Of a stretch of DNA of 64,000 nucleotides, positions 39,459 through 48,525 are shown piece after piece. Each line of letters opens with the position of its first letter. Positions within the stretch are counted from its first letter, which is position 1. The notes under the pieces are model-generated. The model did no database searches. It was given only the letters and a program-made list of their open reading frames with translations, and had not been told where the DNA came from. The stretch is taken from the IMG/VR virus record IMGVR_UViG_3300047560_001714, positions 1 to 64,000 of that record; one strand, 5' to 3'. This DNA is from a virus. Position numbers and translations under genes: made by a program.

Positions 39459-39746
39459 ATGGCAACATTAAGCAGTTTTTCCTATACACTAGTTCTAATC
39501 ATCAACAATGTTCAAGGTTCTCCAATATATGCGGAGACTTTAAAAGTATGTGAAACTAACGCAAAAATAATTGTTGAGGCGTTAAAAAAAGATGGTAATC
39601 AACATAGTACTATTAAAACTGTTTGTTTGCCATTGTTTGAAGCAAAGAGCAGAGAACAACAACCGACCACTGCACCAAAAGAAATTAACATATCAAAACA
39701 GCCAATTGTCGCGTTACTATCCAAACCAAACACAATGGTGAAATGA
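39459..39746 (+). CDS. Hypothetical protein with RBS hairpin
   Basis: A 95-residue protein (MATLSSFSYTLVLIINNVQG...TIKTVCLPLFEAKSREQQP). The N-terminus is hydrophobic, perhaps a signal or anchor; two Cys residues follow. The function is unknown. The ribosome site AGAGGG lies in the 3' arm of a hairpin, implying expression only from its own promoter. It overlaps the next gene by ATGA. Confidence 0.6.
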   Translation: MATLSSFSYTLVLIINNVQGSPIYAETLKVCETNAKIIVEALKKDGNQHSTIKTVCLPLFEAKSREQQPTTAPKEINISKQPIVALLSKPNTMVK

Positions 39747-39928
39747 TGTTCATCGCTTTCGTATGGTTGACAATAGGGTTTTGTATCTTATTAAGTGGAT
39801 TGGTTTGCTTGGTCATTGACTATAATAAAAAAATATCATTCCAATTAATACATGCGGGAATCGTGTCAATGATTCTTAGTATTATATACCATTTCTATAT
39901 AGGAGAATACCAAGTATGGATGACATAA
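39743..39928 (+). CDS. Small membrane protein with two helices
   Basis: A 61-residue protein made of two membrane helices (FIAFVWLTIGFCILLSGLV and LIHAGIVSMILSIIYHF) separated by a short basic loop. Holin-like in size and shape, but so are many phage membrane peptides. Its 3' end overlaps the DexA-like gene by 13 nt. Confidence 0.55.
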   Translation: MMFIAFVWLTIGFCILLSGLVCLVIDYNKKISFQLIHAGIVSMILSIIYHFYIGEYQVWMT

Positions 39929-40476
39929 TGATAGATTTAGAAACATTATCCACTGCTACCAATGCGGCAATATTAACAATCGGGGCGGTTAGATTTAATC
40001 CATATGGTGATGAAACAACAACTCCCGAAATGATCGAATTCTATTATAAAATAGATTTAGATTCGTGCGAAGAATTAGATTTAGATATTGACGAAAATAC
40101 CATCAACTGGTGGGCACGTCAATGCACCGAAGCCAAAGATGAGGCATTCAGTGAGCATAACCGGATTAAACTAGAAGAAGTGTTCAAAGAATTATCGAAA
40201 TTCTGCAAAGGTGCAAAACGAATCTGGTCAAATGGTGCTGGGTTCGATGTTGTAATATGTGAAACAATATTCAAGCGGCTATGCCTTCCAATTCCTTGGA
40301 AATTTTGGAACATTCGTGATTGTAGAACATATTATGATCTAGGAATCGATCCAAAAATGCCAAGTATCACGGCACATAACGCACTTGCTGATGCTAAGGC
40401 ACAAGCAATTGCAATTCAGAATGTCTCGCGTATAATGAAATACGCAAGTTTTAAACCATTACAAAAAAATTCATAA
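39916..40476 (+). CDS. dexA: DexA-like 3'-5' exonuclease (DEDD family)
   Basis: A 186-residue protein with the exonuclease motifs IMIDLETLSTATNAAILTIG (Exo I, D-x-E), WSNGAGFDVVICE (Exo II) and TAHNALADAKAQA (Exo III, H-x4-D), characteristic of T4 DexA and relatives. T4 DexA degrades DNA 3'-5'; some relatives act on RNA. Length is close to family members (~200). It probably takes part in nucleotide recycling. The next gene has its own promoter. Confidence 0.85.
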   Translation: MDDIMIDLETLSTATNAAILTIGAVRFNPYGDETTTPEMIEFYYKIDLDSCEELDLDIDENTINWWARQCTEAKDEAFSEHNRIKLEEVFKELSKFCKGAKRIWSNGAGFDVVICETIFKRLCLPIPWKFWNIRDCRTYYDLGIDPKMPSITAHNALADAKAQAIAIQNVSRIMKYASFKPLQKNS

Positions 40477-40481
40477 AGTTG

Positions 40482-40509
40482 TTGCATTTTTTACAACAAC
40501 TGGTATAAT
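40482..40509 (+). promoter_or_regulatory. Sigma70-type promoter before the NadM/Nudix gene
   Basis: TTGCAT, 16-bp spacer, TATAAT (40504-40509). Expected start near 40516, at the first base of a 7-bp hairpin. Confidence 0.65.
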
Positions 40510-40514
40510 TTAAC

Positions 40515-40537
40515 CCGTGGAGGATAGACTTCCACGG
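40515..40537 (+). promoter_or_regulatory. 5'-terminal hairpin
   Basis: CCGTGGA (40515-40521) pairs with TCCACGG (40531-40537), at the very 5' end of the predicted transcript. Confidence 0.55.
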
Positions 40538-40562
40538 TTTCTTAACTAAAAGGGGTTCTTTT

Positions 40563-41603
40563 ATGAAAAAATTAAAAACAATCGTCTACATCGGTAGATT
40601 TAGCCCATTTCATAATGGTCACGCAAATACCATTATAGAGGCAATGGAACAATGCGAACAACTAATCATAATCATCGGTTCATCTGATGCGCCACGATCA
40701 TTCAAGAATCCGTGGACATACGAAGAAAGATGGCAAATGATTAGAACTGCAATAACCGATGATCTTGATCTAAGATTTGAAAACATCATTATCAAACGTG
40801 CGGTTGATTACAAATACAACGATACTCGATGGGCAACCCAAATCCAAGATATTGTGTCACAGTTTAATTCCGATGACAAATCAATCGGTATCATTGGGTA
40901 TGAAAAAGACGAATCATCTTTCTACATTAAGATGTTTCCACAATGGAAACGTGTCAATGTTCCAGCATTCGAATCCAACGGGAAAGTAATTAATGGCACC
41001 GATATCAGACAAGTTGTCGAAGAAGGTTGGGATTTTAAAAAAATAGTTGACATTGTTCCATATTCCGTGTATTCTTTCCTTCAACAATACAGTACTTGGC
41101 CTGCAAGAGATAACCTAAAAAAAGAACGGGCTTTTATTAACCTGTATAAAGAACAGTTTAGCAAATGTCCATATCCACCAGTATTTGTCACCGCTGATGC
41201 GATGGTGATTCAAAGCGGTCATGTTCTGATGGTTAAACGAAAAGATTATCCAGGTAAGGGTCTTTGGGCATTACCAGGCGGGTTCTTGAATGCAGGTACC
41301 GATAAAAGTATCGTGGATTGCATGATACGGGAACTAAAAGAGGAAACAAAAATTAAATTACCAGAGGCGGTTTTACGTGGTAATATAATTGACGAACATG
41401 TGTTTGACGCAATCGATAGGTCCGCACGTGGCAGAACTATAACACACGCGTTCTATATCGATTTACCAAACTCAGGCGATTTTCCAAAAATCAAGGGGTC
41501 TGATGATGCTGAAAAAGCTAAATTTATCCCATTACGCGAAGTGGCTAGAAATAAATGTTTTGAGGACCACTTTGATATTATCTCATATTTTACAGGTATC
41601 TAA
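40563..41603 (+). CDS. nadM: Bifunctional NMN adenylyltransferase / Nudix hydrolase
   Basis: A 346-residue two-domain protein. Residues 1-180 form an NMN adenylyltransferase with YIGRFSPFHNGHANTI (HxGH-type) and NGTDIRQVVEEG (ISSTxxR-type). Residues ~205-346 form a Nudix domain with GGFLNAGTDKSIVDCMIREL continuing KEETKI, matching Gx5Ex7REUxEExGU with one variation (Thr/Asp-Lys before the helix). The first half makes NAD from NMN and ATP; the Nudix half cleaves ADP-ribose or related compounds. Both can rebuild NAD after host depletion or supply cofactor during infection. Confidence 0.9.
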   Translation: MKKLKTIVYIGRFSPFHNGHANTIIEAMEQCEQLIIIIGSSDAPRSFKNPWTYEERWQMIRTAITDDLDLRFENIIIKRAVDYKYNDTRWATQIQDIVSQFNSDDKSIGIIGYEKDESSFYIKMFPQWKRVNVPAFESNGKVINGTDIRQVVEEGWDFKKIVDIVPYSVYSFLQQYSTWPARDNLKKERAFINLYKEQFSKCPYPPVFVTADAMVIQSGHVLMVKRKDYPGKGLWALPGGFLNAGTDKSIVDCMIRELKEETKIKLPEAVLRGNIIDEHVFDAIDRSARGRTITHAFYIDLPNSGDFPKIKGSDDAEKAKFIPLREVARNKCFEDHFDIISYFTGI

Positions 41604-41605
41604 TT

Positions 41606-41836
41606 ATGGATTTACCCATTGTACTAGCATTATCAATCGCTGCAGTCAGTGCGGTTGGAGTATTGCTGTATCGTTCTAAAATGTTTCACCAAAATCTTTA
41701 CGAAGCAATCATAGTATTATTGTTGCTTATAGCAATAGATTATCTAAGTTACACTAGAACTAGACTTTCTATTGAACAAGCGTTTGCCGATGTAACTATT
41801 TGCGAGAAAAAAGCAGATAACGGTATTAACGCTTAA
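41606..41836 (+). CDS. Small membrane protein
   Basis: A 76-residue protein with two membrane helices (LPIVLALSIAAVSAVGVLLY and LYEAIIVLLLLIAIDYLSY) and a short C-terminal tail. No family recognised. It starts 2 nt after the NadM/Nudix stop codon. Confidence 0.5.
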   Translation: MDLPIVLALSIAAVSAVGVLLYRSKMFHQNLYEAIIVLLLLIAIDYLSYTRTRLSIEQAFADVTICEKKADNGINA

Positions 41837-41843
41837 TAAAAAT

Positions 41844-41866
41844 CCCGGCAATATTTTTTTGCCGGG
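41844..41866. terminator. Hairpin, possible terminator
   Basis: CCCGGCA (41844-41850) and TGCCGGG (41860-41866) form a GC-rich stem. On the plus strand the T run is in the loop; on the minus strand ATTTTT follows the stem. It separates the gene at 41606 from the next promoter. Confidence 0.5.
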
Positions 41867-41869
41867 TAC

Positions 41870-41898
41870 TTGACAACCTAGTTTGGTTGTTGTAGAAT
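41870..41898 (+). promoter_or_regulatory. Sigma70-type promoter for the helicase-methyltransferase operon
   Basis: TTGACA, 17-bp spacer, TAGAAT (41893-41898). It is followed within ~9 nt by the hairpin TTGAAAA-TGA-TTTTCAA (41907-41923). Confidence 0.75.
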
Positions 41899-41946
41899 AG
41901 ACACACTTGAAAATGATTTTCAATTACACACATAAAAGGATTTATA

Positions 41947-44900
41947 ATGTCGATTTCGATAAACGGCAAGAATGCCGAAATACACGTATTTTCAACCCAC
42001 AACTTTTCAGGAAAATTAAACGCTAACCAAGTATTGTTGTATCTTACACCATTCAAGCTTGGGAAAGTATCAAGAAATTCATCAGCTGGTTTAACACCAG
42101 ATCGTGCTTTTAGGGAACGTTATAAAAATCAACGTTCATCAATGGCTGGAAATATGATAGCATCAGATTTCTTTGTCGTTGATAAGAATAAAGGTGAAGA
42201 ATATGATTATGATGAAGCATTTCGCAAATATATTCATATATTATTTAAAGCTGGATTAATTCCTTTCGATGCATTGTACAAAGGATATCAAAAACCTGGG
42301 CAAAATGCCGAAGCATTAATTAATTTTGACAGAGACAGCGACCTCGAAACACTTAAAGAAGTGCTCAGAAATTTCTGTGGACTTTCTGATTCGTTCAACT
42401 CAAAAGAAAGTATTAGCTGGAGATATAAACAGTTTGAGGATGCTATCGAAATTGTGGAAAAATTAGAAACACATTCTATTTGTTTATACGCAGCACATAC
42501 CGCGAGAGGGAAAACTAAAATTGCATCTGAAGTTGCCGCTAGATTATTACCAACTGGTGGTATTGTTTTAGTAACAACGCCTATCACTGATACCAAAAAA
42601 TCGTTTGAGGATAATATCAAAAACTATCATTTTGGTCCAAATAGAGATATGTCAGCAATATATCTCGATAATGCGGAATTCAATAAGTATTCTATTTCGG
42701 AATTACGTGATAAAGCAAATAATGGCGAATTAGTGTATGTTGTTCTAACAGTACAAGATGCTCGATATAACGATTCATATGATTTATCGGATGATGTGCT
42801 TCGTGAAAAATATGCGGAACTTTCTGATAACATTGATTTGTGGATTCGAGATGAACGCCATTTTCAATACAATGGTGATAAAACTAGTAAACGTCTAGCA
42901 AACATTGATGCACGATATATTCTTGACTTAACAGCAACACCATATAACGTATTAGATAAATATTCAGCAGATCAAATTATCGCTAGAACGTTACCTTGGG
43001 GATTACAACATAAAAATCATACAAAATTGCCAAATATTGCAATTAACGCAATTAACACACCATTTTGTAATGTAAATAATAATATTTCACATTTGTTTTC
43101 GACAGAGGAAGGGTTTACACCAATTAAACTATTCTTACGTCAAAATAATCAATTTTTGATGCAATCTGATATCGTTGAAACCTTTGATAGATTTTATCAT
43201 AGCCCAATAAGCCGTAATAAAAATCCATTAAGTATTATCAATGATCCAGAATTAAGTATGGTTTCAAAAAACTGTGGACTTGTTGTATTACCAGCTGGTC
43301 AAGGAAATGATAGTGCTAACAGTTATATTCCGGCGTTAGCAAAAATGTTAAACGCATCATCCAAAACATTTTTCATTGATAGTTATTCATTAGAAAAAAT
43401 GTGCCCAGATGATACCAGCATTGGCGATTATGTTGATACCTTAATTAGTAAACACGGTCGTGTGATTATTCTAACTTGTGGTAAATTTCTCACCGGTACC
43501 GATATTCCAGCTCTTGGACATATTGTACTGTTTGATAAAATGGATAGTATTTCTAGTTTTGAGCAATTACTAGGTAGAATGATTCGAAACTATGATGGAA
43601 AAGATGATGTAAAATTATATGCACTTTCACCAGGGGCATCATTACAAATAGTATTAGGTCGGTTAGCTAAGTCAAATGCTATATTAAATGAAGGCACCGA
43701 ATATGACTTTTTAGACTGCATTCCGTTAAGTGAATATGTGGCCGATAAATATGTTGTTGTTGATCCAGACACTATTATGGACTCGACCCGTGCTTGGTGT
43801 AAAGACCAAGTTAGTGTTACTTTATCAACGACACAATTGCAGTCAGCGTTAAAAAACATTGATCTTAGTTTTTTTCGTTATTCAAACTTACAGTCAGGAA
43901 TACAATCAACTGAAACCACGCTTACTGATGTGACTGGGGCGGTTGATAAAGTTCAAACCAAACCTGACCGTAAAGAATCATCGGATGACAAAATATCAAA
44001 CAATGATCTCGAAAAAGCAATTACTTTAATAAAAGCGATCTCATTAGAAGCATCTTGGGTCGCATATAGTATGAACAATTACAACTTTGAGGATGTATAT
44101 ACATCTGATGCAATCACTGGTATGTTTGGTTCCGATATCATTCAGCATTTACTTATCGTTATAAGTAATAGTGAAAAATTAGAACAACTTATCAGATCAG
44201 ATTTACTAAAAAAGCAGCAAGCATTTGCTGCGTTACCACCTAGAGAGGTTTATTCAGACCTTTTTAAAAATTCAGCAATGAAACAAAAACTAGGGTTAGT
44301 TTATGTCGATTTCGAGGTGGCCGATAAGTTAGTATCAGAAATCCCATTTGTTGACACGGATGAGTCGATAACTGTGGATCTGGTCGTATTTAATGCGTTA
44401 AATGGGACAATCCCACTGGCGATTAAAGATCGATACAGTAATGTTAATGTAACTTGTGTTGAAACATTCCCATATTTCAACGCACATTTATCACAACTCG
44501 GATTTAATGTAATTCCGTGGGATGATTTTATAACTATGAACAAGGAGGTTCATTTGAGTAAGTTTTCAGTATACGTGGGGAATCCACCATATCAACAACA
44601 AGATGGTGGGAATGGCTCTAGTGCTAAACCTATATATCAATTATTTGTAAATAAAGCAATCGAGGATGATCCCGAACACATCTTAATGATTACTCCGTCG
44701 AGATGGATGACTGGTGGTAAAGGATTAGATAAGTTTCGCGCACAAATGTTAGCCGATACTAGAATAAATGTGATTCATGATTACCATAGTTCAAAGGAAC
44801 TATTCCCAAATGTCGAAATCAAAGGTGGCGTTTGCTATTTTAGATGGGATCGAGATGGGTCAGGTGATTGCCAAATATTCCAACACTATTCAAATGGTGT

Positions 44901-45510
44901 TGTTTCTGAGGCAACCCGGCCATTAAAAGAACCCGGTAACAAGGTGTTTATTAGAAATAATGATGCAATTCAAATTTTGAAGAAAGTGCAAGCACTGAAA
45001 GAACAGTCAATGTTTGAAACAGTACACCCACGTAACCCATTTGGGCTTGTGAGTAATTTTACAAACTTTCACGAAAATGAATTTCCAAATTCAGTTAAAA
45101 CATACGCAAGACATAAAATCAGATATACCGATTATGCTGTGATTCCTAAAAATCACGAGTTAATTGAAAAGCATAAGGTTTTAGTTCCAAATGCCACTGG
45201 TTCTGGCGATGGTCTCAAAGACGTACTCAAACCAATATATGGCGAACCAGGGTCTTGCTGTACTGAAACATATATTGTAACTGGTGCATTTGATACCGAG
45301 GATGAAGCAAGAAATCTTATTTCGTATATCAATACTAAATTCTTTCATTTCATGCTTACCTTGAAAAAGAATACCCACGTAACATCTAGAAAAGAATATA
45401 TGTTTATTCCTGTTCAAGATTTTACAAAACCTTGGACCGACGAGGAATTGTTCAATAAATACGGACTAACTGATGATGAGGTCGCAAACTTGTTAGGGTC
45501 GGTAAGATGA
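41947..45510 (+). CDS. Superfamily 2 helicase fused to an N6-adenine methyltransferase-like half
   Basis: A 1187-residue protein with ribosome site AAAGGA. Helicase motifs: AAHTARGKTKIASEVAARLL (Walker A, ~183-202), DERH at 302-305 (Walker B), LDLTATPYN (~327-335, motif III), then TCGKFLTGTDIPALGHIVLF (motif V) and QLLGRMIR at 540-547 (motif VI). Residues ~850-1187 contain NPPY at 879-882, the catalytic motif IV of Eco57I-type adenine methyltransferases, then a target-recognition-like C-terminus. The segment before NPPY (VDLVVFNALNGTIPL) lacks the glycine-rich SAM motif I. The order resembles type ISP restriction enzymes or phage P1 DarB-like antirestriction proteins, but no nuclease motif is seen. 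The next gene supplies an intact motif I. Confidence 0.75.
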   Translation: MSISINGKNAEIHVFSTHNFSGKLNANQVLLYLTPFKLGKVSRNSSAGLTPDRAFRERYKNQRSSMAGNMIASDFFVVDKNKGEEYDYDEAFRKYIHILFKAGLIPFDALYKGYQKPGQNAEALINFDRDSDLETLKEVLRNFCGLSDSFNSKESISWRYKQFEDAIEIVEKLETHSICLYAAHTARGKTKIASEVAARLLPTGGIVLVTTPITDTKKSFEDNIKNYHFGPNRDMSAIYLDNAEFNKYSISELRDKANNGELVYVVLTVQDARYNDSYDLSDDVLREKYAELSDNIDLWIRDERHFQYNGDKTSKRLANIDARYILDLTATPYNVLDKYSADQIIARTLPWGLQHKNHTKLPNIAINAINTPFCNVNNNISHLFSTEEGFTPIKLFLRQNNQFLMQSDIVETFDRFYHSPISRNKNPLSIINDPELSMVSKNCGLVVLPAGQGNDSANSYIPALAKMLNASSKTFFIDSYSLEKMCPDDTSIGDYVDTLISKHGRVIILTCGKFLTGTDIPALGHIVLFDKMDSISSFEQLLGRMIRNYDGKDDVKLYALSPGASLQIVLGRLAKSNAILNEGTEYDFLDCIPLSEYVADKYVVVDPDTIMDSTRAWCKDQVSVTLSTTQLQSALKNIDLSFFRYSNLQSGIQSTETTLTDVTGAVDKVQTKPDRKESSDDKISNNDLEKAITLIKAISLEASWVAYSMNNYNFEDVYTSDAITGMFGSDIIQHLLIVISNSEKLEQLIRSDLLKKQQAFAALPPREVYSDLFKNSAMKQKLGLVYVDFEVADKLVSEIPFVDTDESITVDLVVFNALNGTIPLAIKDRYSNVNVTCVETFPYFNAHLSQLGFNVIPWDDFITMNKEVHLSKFSVYVGNPPYQQQDGGNGSSAKPIYQLFVNKAIEDDPEHILMITPSRWMTGGKGLDKFRAQMLADTRINVIHDYHSSKELFPNVEIKGGVCYFRWDRDGSGDCQIFQHYSNGVVSEATRPLKEPGNKVFIRNNDAIQILKKVQALKEQSMFETVHPRNPFGLVSNFTNFHENEFPNSVKTYARHKIRYTDYAVIPKNHELIEKHKVLVPNATGSGDGLKDVLKPIYGEPGSCCTETYIVTGAFDTEDEARNLISYINTKFFHFMLTLKKNTHVTSRKEYMFIPVQDFTKPWTDEELFNKYGLTDDEVANLLGSVR

Positions 45511-45914
45511 ACATAGAACAGATTATAGAACATTGCAGAAACCATGGTTATATGTCTGGGGTTGATCGTGAAGCAAGTCGTATCAGAGAAACCGCTGAGG
45601 TATTTACACCATACTTTTTAGTTAGTGAGATGTTAGATACCTTACCACAAGAACTGTTTAGTGATGCCAGTAAAACATTTATTGACAATTCGTGTGGGGA
45701 TGGGCAGTTTTTATCCGAAGTATTGATACGCAAAGTTTCAAATGGTATTGATTTTGAAACCGCATTATCGTCAATTTATGGGGTGGATTTAATGCCAGAT
45801 AATATTGAATTATGCCGAAACCGATTACTTTGCGGTCAAGAACATCTCAGACATATCGTTGAAAAAAATATAGTATGTCATGATGCATTGACATATGACT
45901 ATTCATTTAACTAA
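45507..45914 (+). CDS. SAM-binding half of an adenine methyltransferase (motifs X-III only)
   Basis: A 135-residue protein that overlaps the helicase-methyltransferase gene by 4 nt (ATGA). It carries motif X (EVFTPYFLVSEML), motif I (IDNSCGDGQFLSEVL), motif II (IYGVDLMPDNIELC) and motif III (IVCHDALTYDYSFN), then stops just where the catalytic NPPY motif should follow. It therefore lacks a catalytic motif, while its partner lacks a good SAM motif. Together they could form one split enzyme, or this may be a truncated remnant. Overlap and intact frame favour co-translation. Confidence 0.7.
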   Translation: MNIEQIIEHCRNHGYMSGVDREASRIRETAEVFTPYFLVSEMLDTLPQELFSDASKTFIDNSCGDGQFLSEVLIRKVSNGIDFETALSSIYGVDLMPDNIELCRNRLLCGQEHLRHIVEKNIVCHDALTYDYSFN

Positions 45915-45915
45915 G

Positions 45916-45923
45916 ATAAATAA
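45916..45923 (+). promoter_or_regulatory. Late promoter core
   Basis: ATAAATAA shortly after the methyltransferase stop codon. It is followed by an imperfectly terminator-like 9-bp hairpin (GATGGATTT/AAATCCATC, 45925-45948) without a T run. Confidence 0.35.
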
Positions 45924-45957
45924 TGATGGATTTAGAAATAAATCCATCAAATATTTC

Positions 45958-45986
45958 TTGACAAAATTTATTAATTATTTTATAAT
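45958..45986 (+). promoter_or_regulatory. Sigma70-type promoter for dnaK
   Basis: TTGACA (45958-45963), 17-bp spacer, TATAAT (45981-45986). A late-promoter core ATAAATAA (45991-45998) lies just downstream, and a small hairpin TGGCA-TAG-TGCCA (46030-46042) precedes the ribosome site. Confidence 0.8.
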
Positions 45987-46069
45987 AATGATAAATAAAA
46001 TTAGTAAACGCCGATTGGGTTTACAAAACTGGCATAGTGCCAAACAACTCGCTTAATAGGAGAATTACA

Positions 46070-47980
46070 ATGAGTAAAATTATAGGTATTGACTTAGGTA
46101 CAACAAATTCGTGTGTTGCCATTTTAGAAAATGGTGTTTCAAAAGTTATTGAAAATTCTGAAGGCACGAGAACAACCCCCTCAATCATTGCATATACTGA
46201 CAATGAAATCTTAGTTGGTGCTGCGGCGAAACGCCAAGCAGTTACTAACCCAAAAAATACAATTTATGCTGCAAAACGCTTAATTGGACGTAAGTTCGAA
46301 GAAGATGCAGTTCAAAAAGACATCTCACTTATGCCATATGCAATCGTCAAAGCCGACAACGGTGACGCTTGGATTGAAGCAAATGGTGAAAAACTTGCAC
46401 CCCCACAAATTTCCGCTGAAGTACTTCGTAAAATGAAAAAAACCGCTGAGGATTATCTTGGCACCGAGGTCACTCAAGCTGTTATTACTGTTCCTGCTTA
46501 CTTTAACGATTCACAACGCCAAGCAACAAAAGATGCTGGTCGTATCGCTGGATTAGAAGTATTACGTATTATCAATGAACCAACTGCGGCGGCATTGGCC
46601 TATGGTGTTGACAAAACTGATAATAAAGATCGTAAGATTGCGGTTTACGATTTGGGTGGTGGTACATTTGACATCTCAATCATTGAAATCGCTAACATCG
46701 ATGGTGAAAAACAAATCGAGGTATTATCAACAAACGGTGATACTTTCTTAGGTGGTGAGGATTTTGATCAAAGACTAATGGATTATTTGGTCGATGAATT
46801 CAAAAAAGACACCGCTGTCGATTTAAAAAATGATACGATGGCATTGCAACGATTAAAAGAGGCTGCTGAAAAAGCAAAAATCGAATTATCGTCATCAGAA
46901 CAAACTGATGTAAATTTACCATACATCACAGCAGATGCATCTGGTCCAAAACATCTAAACGTCAAAATCACTCGTGCTAAATTCGAAGCACTGGTTGAAG
47001 ATTTGATCGAACGTAGTATTACACCATGTAAAATCGCTATCAAAGATGCTAAAGTTAGTTTAAGTGATATCGATGAAGTTATTTTAGTCGGTGGTCAAAC
47101 TCGTATGCCAAAAGTACAAGCGGCGGTTGAAGCGTTGTTTGGAAAATCCCCACGTAAAGATGTTAATCCAGATGAAGCTGTCGCGGCTGGTGCAGCTGTA
47201 CAAGGTGCGGTATTAGCTGGCGATAAAACAGACGTGTTATTGTTAGACGTAACACCATTAAGTTTGGGTATTGAAACAATGGGCGGTGTATTCACCAAAT
47301 TGATTCAAAAAAATACCACTATCCCAACTAAAGCAAGTCAAACCTTCTCGACAGCCGATGATAATCAACCAGCGGTAACTATCAAAGTTGCGCAAGGTGA
47401 ACGTGAGTTATATCAATATAACAAACAGCTCGGTGAATTCAACCTTGACGGTATCAACCCAGCACCCCGTGGTGTACCACAAATTGAGGTAACGTTCGAT
47501 ATCGATGCAAATGGTATTATGCACATTTCAGCATCCGATAAAGCAACTGGAAAGAAAAACCATATTACTATTAAATCAGATTCTGGCTTATCAGAGGACG
47601 AAATTACACGTATGGTTAGAGATGCTGAGGAAAACGCGGAGGCTGATAAAAAAGCTAAAGAATTGATTGAAGCTCGCAACCAAACAGAAGCACAACTTCA
47701 TAGTATTCAAAAAGATTACAATGAAGTTAAAGATGAACTATCTGATGATGAAAAAGCGGCGATTGATGAAGCTATCACCAACGTGAATACTGCGGTAACT
47801 AGCGATGATATTGAGAAAATGAAAGAGTCAACATCAAAGCTAATGGAATCAGCAACCCCAGTTTTTGCTAAAAAGCAAGAAAAAGCCTCAGCACAAGAGC
47901 CAACATCATCCGATGAGGTTCCTATCCAAGCTGAGTTTACTGAGGTTGAAACCCCAAATTCTACTGAAGATAAAAAATAA
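46070..47980 (+). CDS. dnaK: Hsp70 chaperone DnaK, full length
   Basis: A 636-residue DnaK, the same length as the bacterial protein (E. coli 638). Start 46070 has AGGAGA 7 nt upstream. ATPase domain: [79 protein letters not shown]. Linker: [19 protein letters not shown]. The substrate-binding domain and helical lid follow, with a short acidic tail ending in EDKK. All nucleotide-binding residues I can check are kept, so it should be active with host DnaJ/GrpE, neither of which is in this window. Full-length DnaK is rare in phages. It likely helps folding of the very large virion proteins. Confidence 0.97.
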   Translation: MSKIIGIDLGTTNSCVAILENGVSKVIENSEGTRTTPSIIAYTDNEILVGAAAKRQAVTNPKNTIYAAKRLIGRKFEEDAVQKDISLMPYAIVKADNGDAWIEANGEKLAPPQISAEVLRKMKKTAEDYLGTEVTQAVITVPAYFNDSQRQATKDAGRIAGLEVLRIINEPTAAALAYGVDKTDNKDRKIAVYDLGGGTFDISIIEIANIDGEKQIEVLSTNGDTFLGGEDFDQRLMDYLVDEFKKDTAVDLKNDTMALQRLKEAAEKAKIELSSSEQTDVNLPYITADASGPKHLNVKITRAKFEALVEDLIERSITPCKIAIKDAKVSLSDIDEVILVGGQTRMPKVQAAVEALFGKSPRKDVNPDEAVAAGAAVQGAVLAGDKTDVLLLDVTPLSLGIETMGGVFTKLIQKNTTIPTKASQTFSTADDNQPAVTIKVAQGERELYQYNKQLGEFNLDGINPAPRGVPQIEVTFDIDANGIMHISASDKATGKKNHITIKSDSGLSEDEITRMVRDAEENAEADKKAKELIEARNQTEAQLHSIQKDYNEVKDELSDDEKAAIDEAITNVNTAVTSDDIEKMKESTSKLMESATPVFAKKQEKASAQEPTSSDEVPIQAEFTEVETPNSTEDKK

Positions 47981-47997
47981 TACCAAGTGTAATATTG

Positions 47998-48028
47998 CCC
48001 CTAGAATGGGTATTCTAGGGGTTCTCTT
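47998..48028 (+). terminator. Rho-independent terminator after dnaK
   Basis: CCCCTAGAAT and ATTCTAGGGG form a 10-bp stem with loop GGGT, followed by TTCTCTT. Confidence 0.8.
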
Positions 48029-48045
48029 GTAAAGGATTTTTAGTT

Positions 48046-48474
48046 ATGACTCCAACAGTAAAGGTAATCGATACCGCAACATTAGCACAATTAAGCAGAG
48101 CACTTATCGGATTTGACCGTATATTTAATAATATAGAATCAAGAAACTCATCGAGTAATTATCCACCATATAACATTCTTAAATATGATGAAAACAACTA
48201 CGAAATTGAAATCGCGGTTGCCGGATATGATAGAGATGAAATCGAGGTATTAGTCGATCAAGATCAATTAATAATTCGTGGTGACCGTCGTAAAGATGAA
48301 GACCCATCATTGTATATTCATCGTGGATTGGCATCACGCGCATTTGAAAAGTCATTTACACTTCCACAATATATGGAAGTCGTAAATGTAGGGTTGACGA
48401 ATGGAATTTTATATGTTAAACTGCTCCTCGAAGTTCCAGAAACGCTTAAACCGCGTATTTTAAAAATACAATAA
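48046..48474 (+). CDS. Small heat-shock protein Hsp20 (IbpA-like)
   Basis: A 142-residue protein with an N-terminal FDRIFNNIES region (as in IbpA) and an alpha-crystallin domain (ILKYDENNYEIEIAVAGYDR, EIEVLVDQDQLIIRGDR, RAFEKSFTLPQYMEV, NGILYVKL), ending PRILKIQ. It holds unfolded proteins without ATP and hands them to DnaK, whose gene is just upstream. Hsp20 is common in T4-like cyanophages. Ribosome site AAAGGA. Confidence 0.93.
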   Translation: MTPTVKVIDTATLAQLSRALIGFDRIFNNIESRNSSSNYPPYNILKYDENNYEIEIAVAGYDRDEIEVLVDQDQLIIRGDRRKDEDPSLYIHRGLASRAFEKSFTLPQYMEVVNVGLTNGILYVKLLLEVPETLKPRILKIQ

Positions 48475-48484
48475 TTTTTTCAAC

Positions 48485-48510
48485 TGAGGGGGATTTCCCC
48501 CTCACCTTTT
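48485..48510 (+). terminator. Rho-independent terminator or attenuator
   Basis: TGAGGGGG and CCCCCTCA form an 8-bp stem with loop ATTT, followed by CCTTTT. It separates hsp20 from clpS; some read-through seems needed because no promoter is visible before clpS. Confidence 0.7.
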
Positions 48511-48525
48511 ATGGGGATACACATT

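Noticed and set aside
41947-42500. Nuclease domain at the N-terminus of the helicase-methyltransferase protein
   Set aside because: No PD-(D/E)XK, HNH or GIY-YIG pattern was found in residues 1-180, so a complete restriction enzyme cannot be claimed.
45925-45960. An 11-codon reading frame (MDLEINPSNIS) after the late-promoter core at 45916
   Set aside because: It lies over a 9-bp hairpin, has no ribosome site and resembles nothing known; treated as intergenic.
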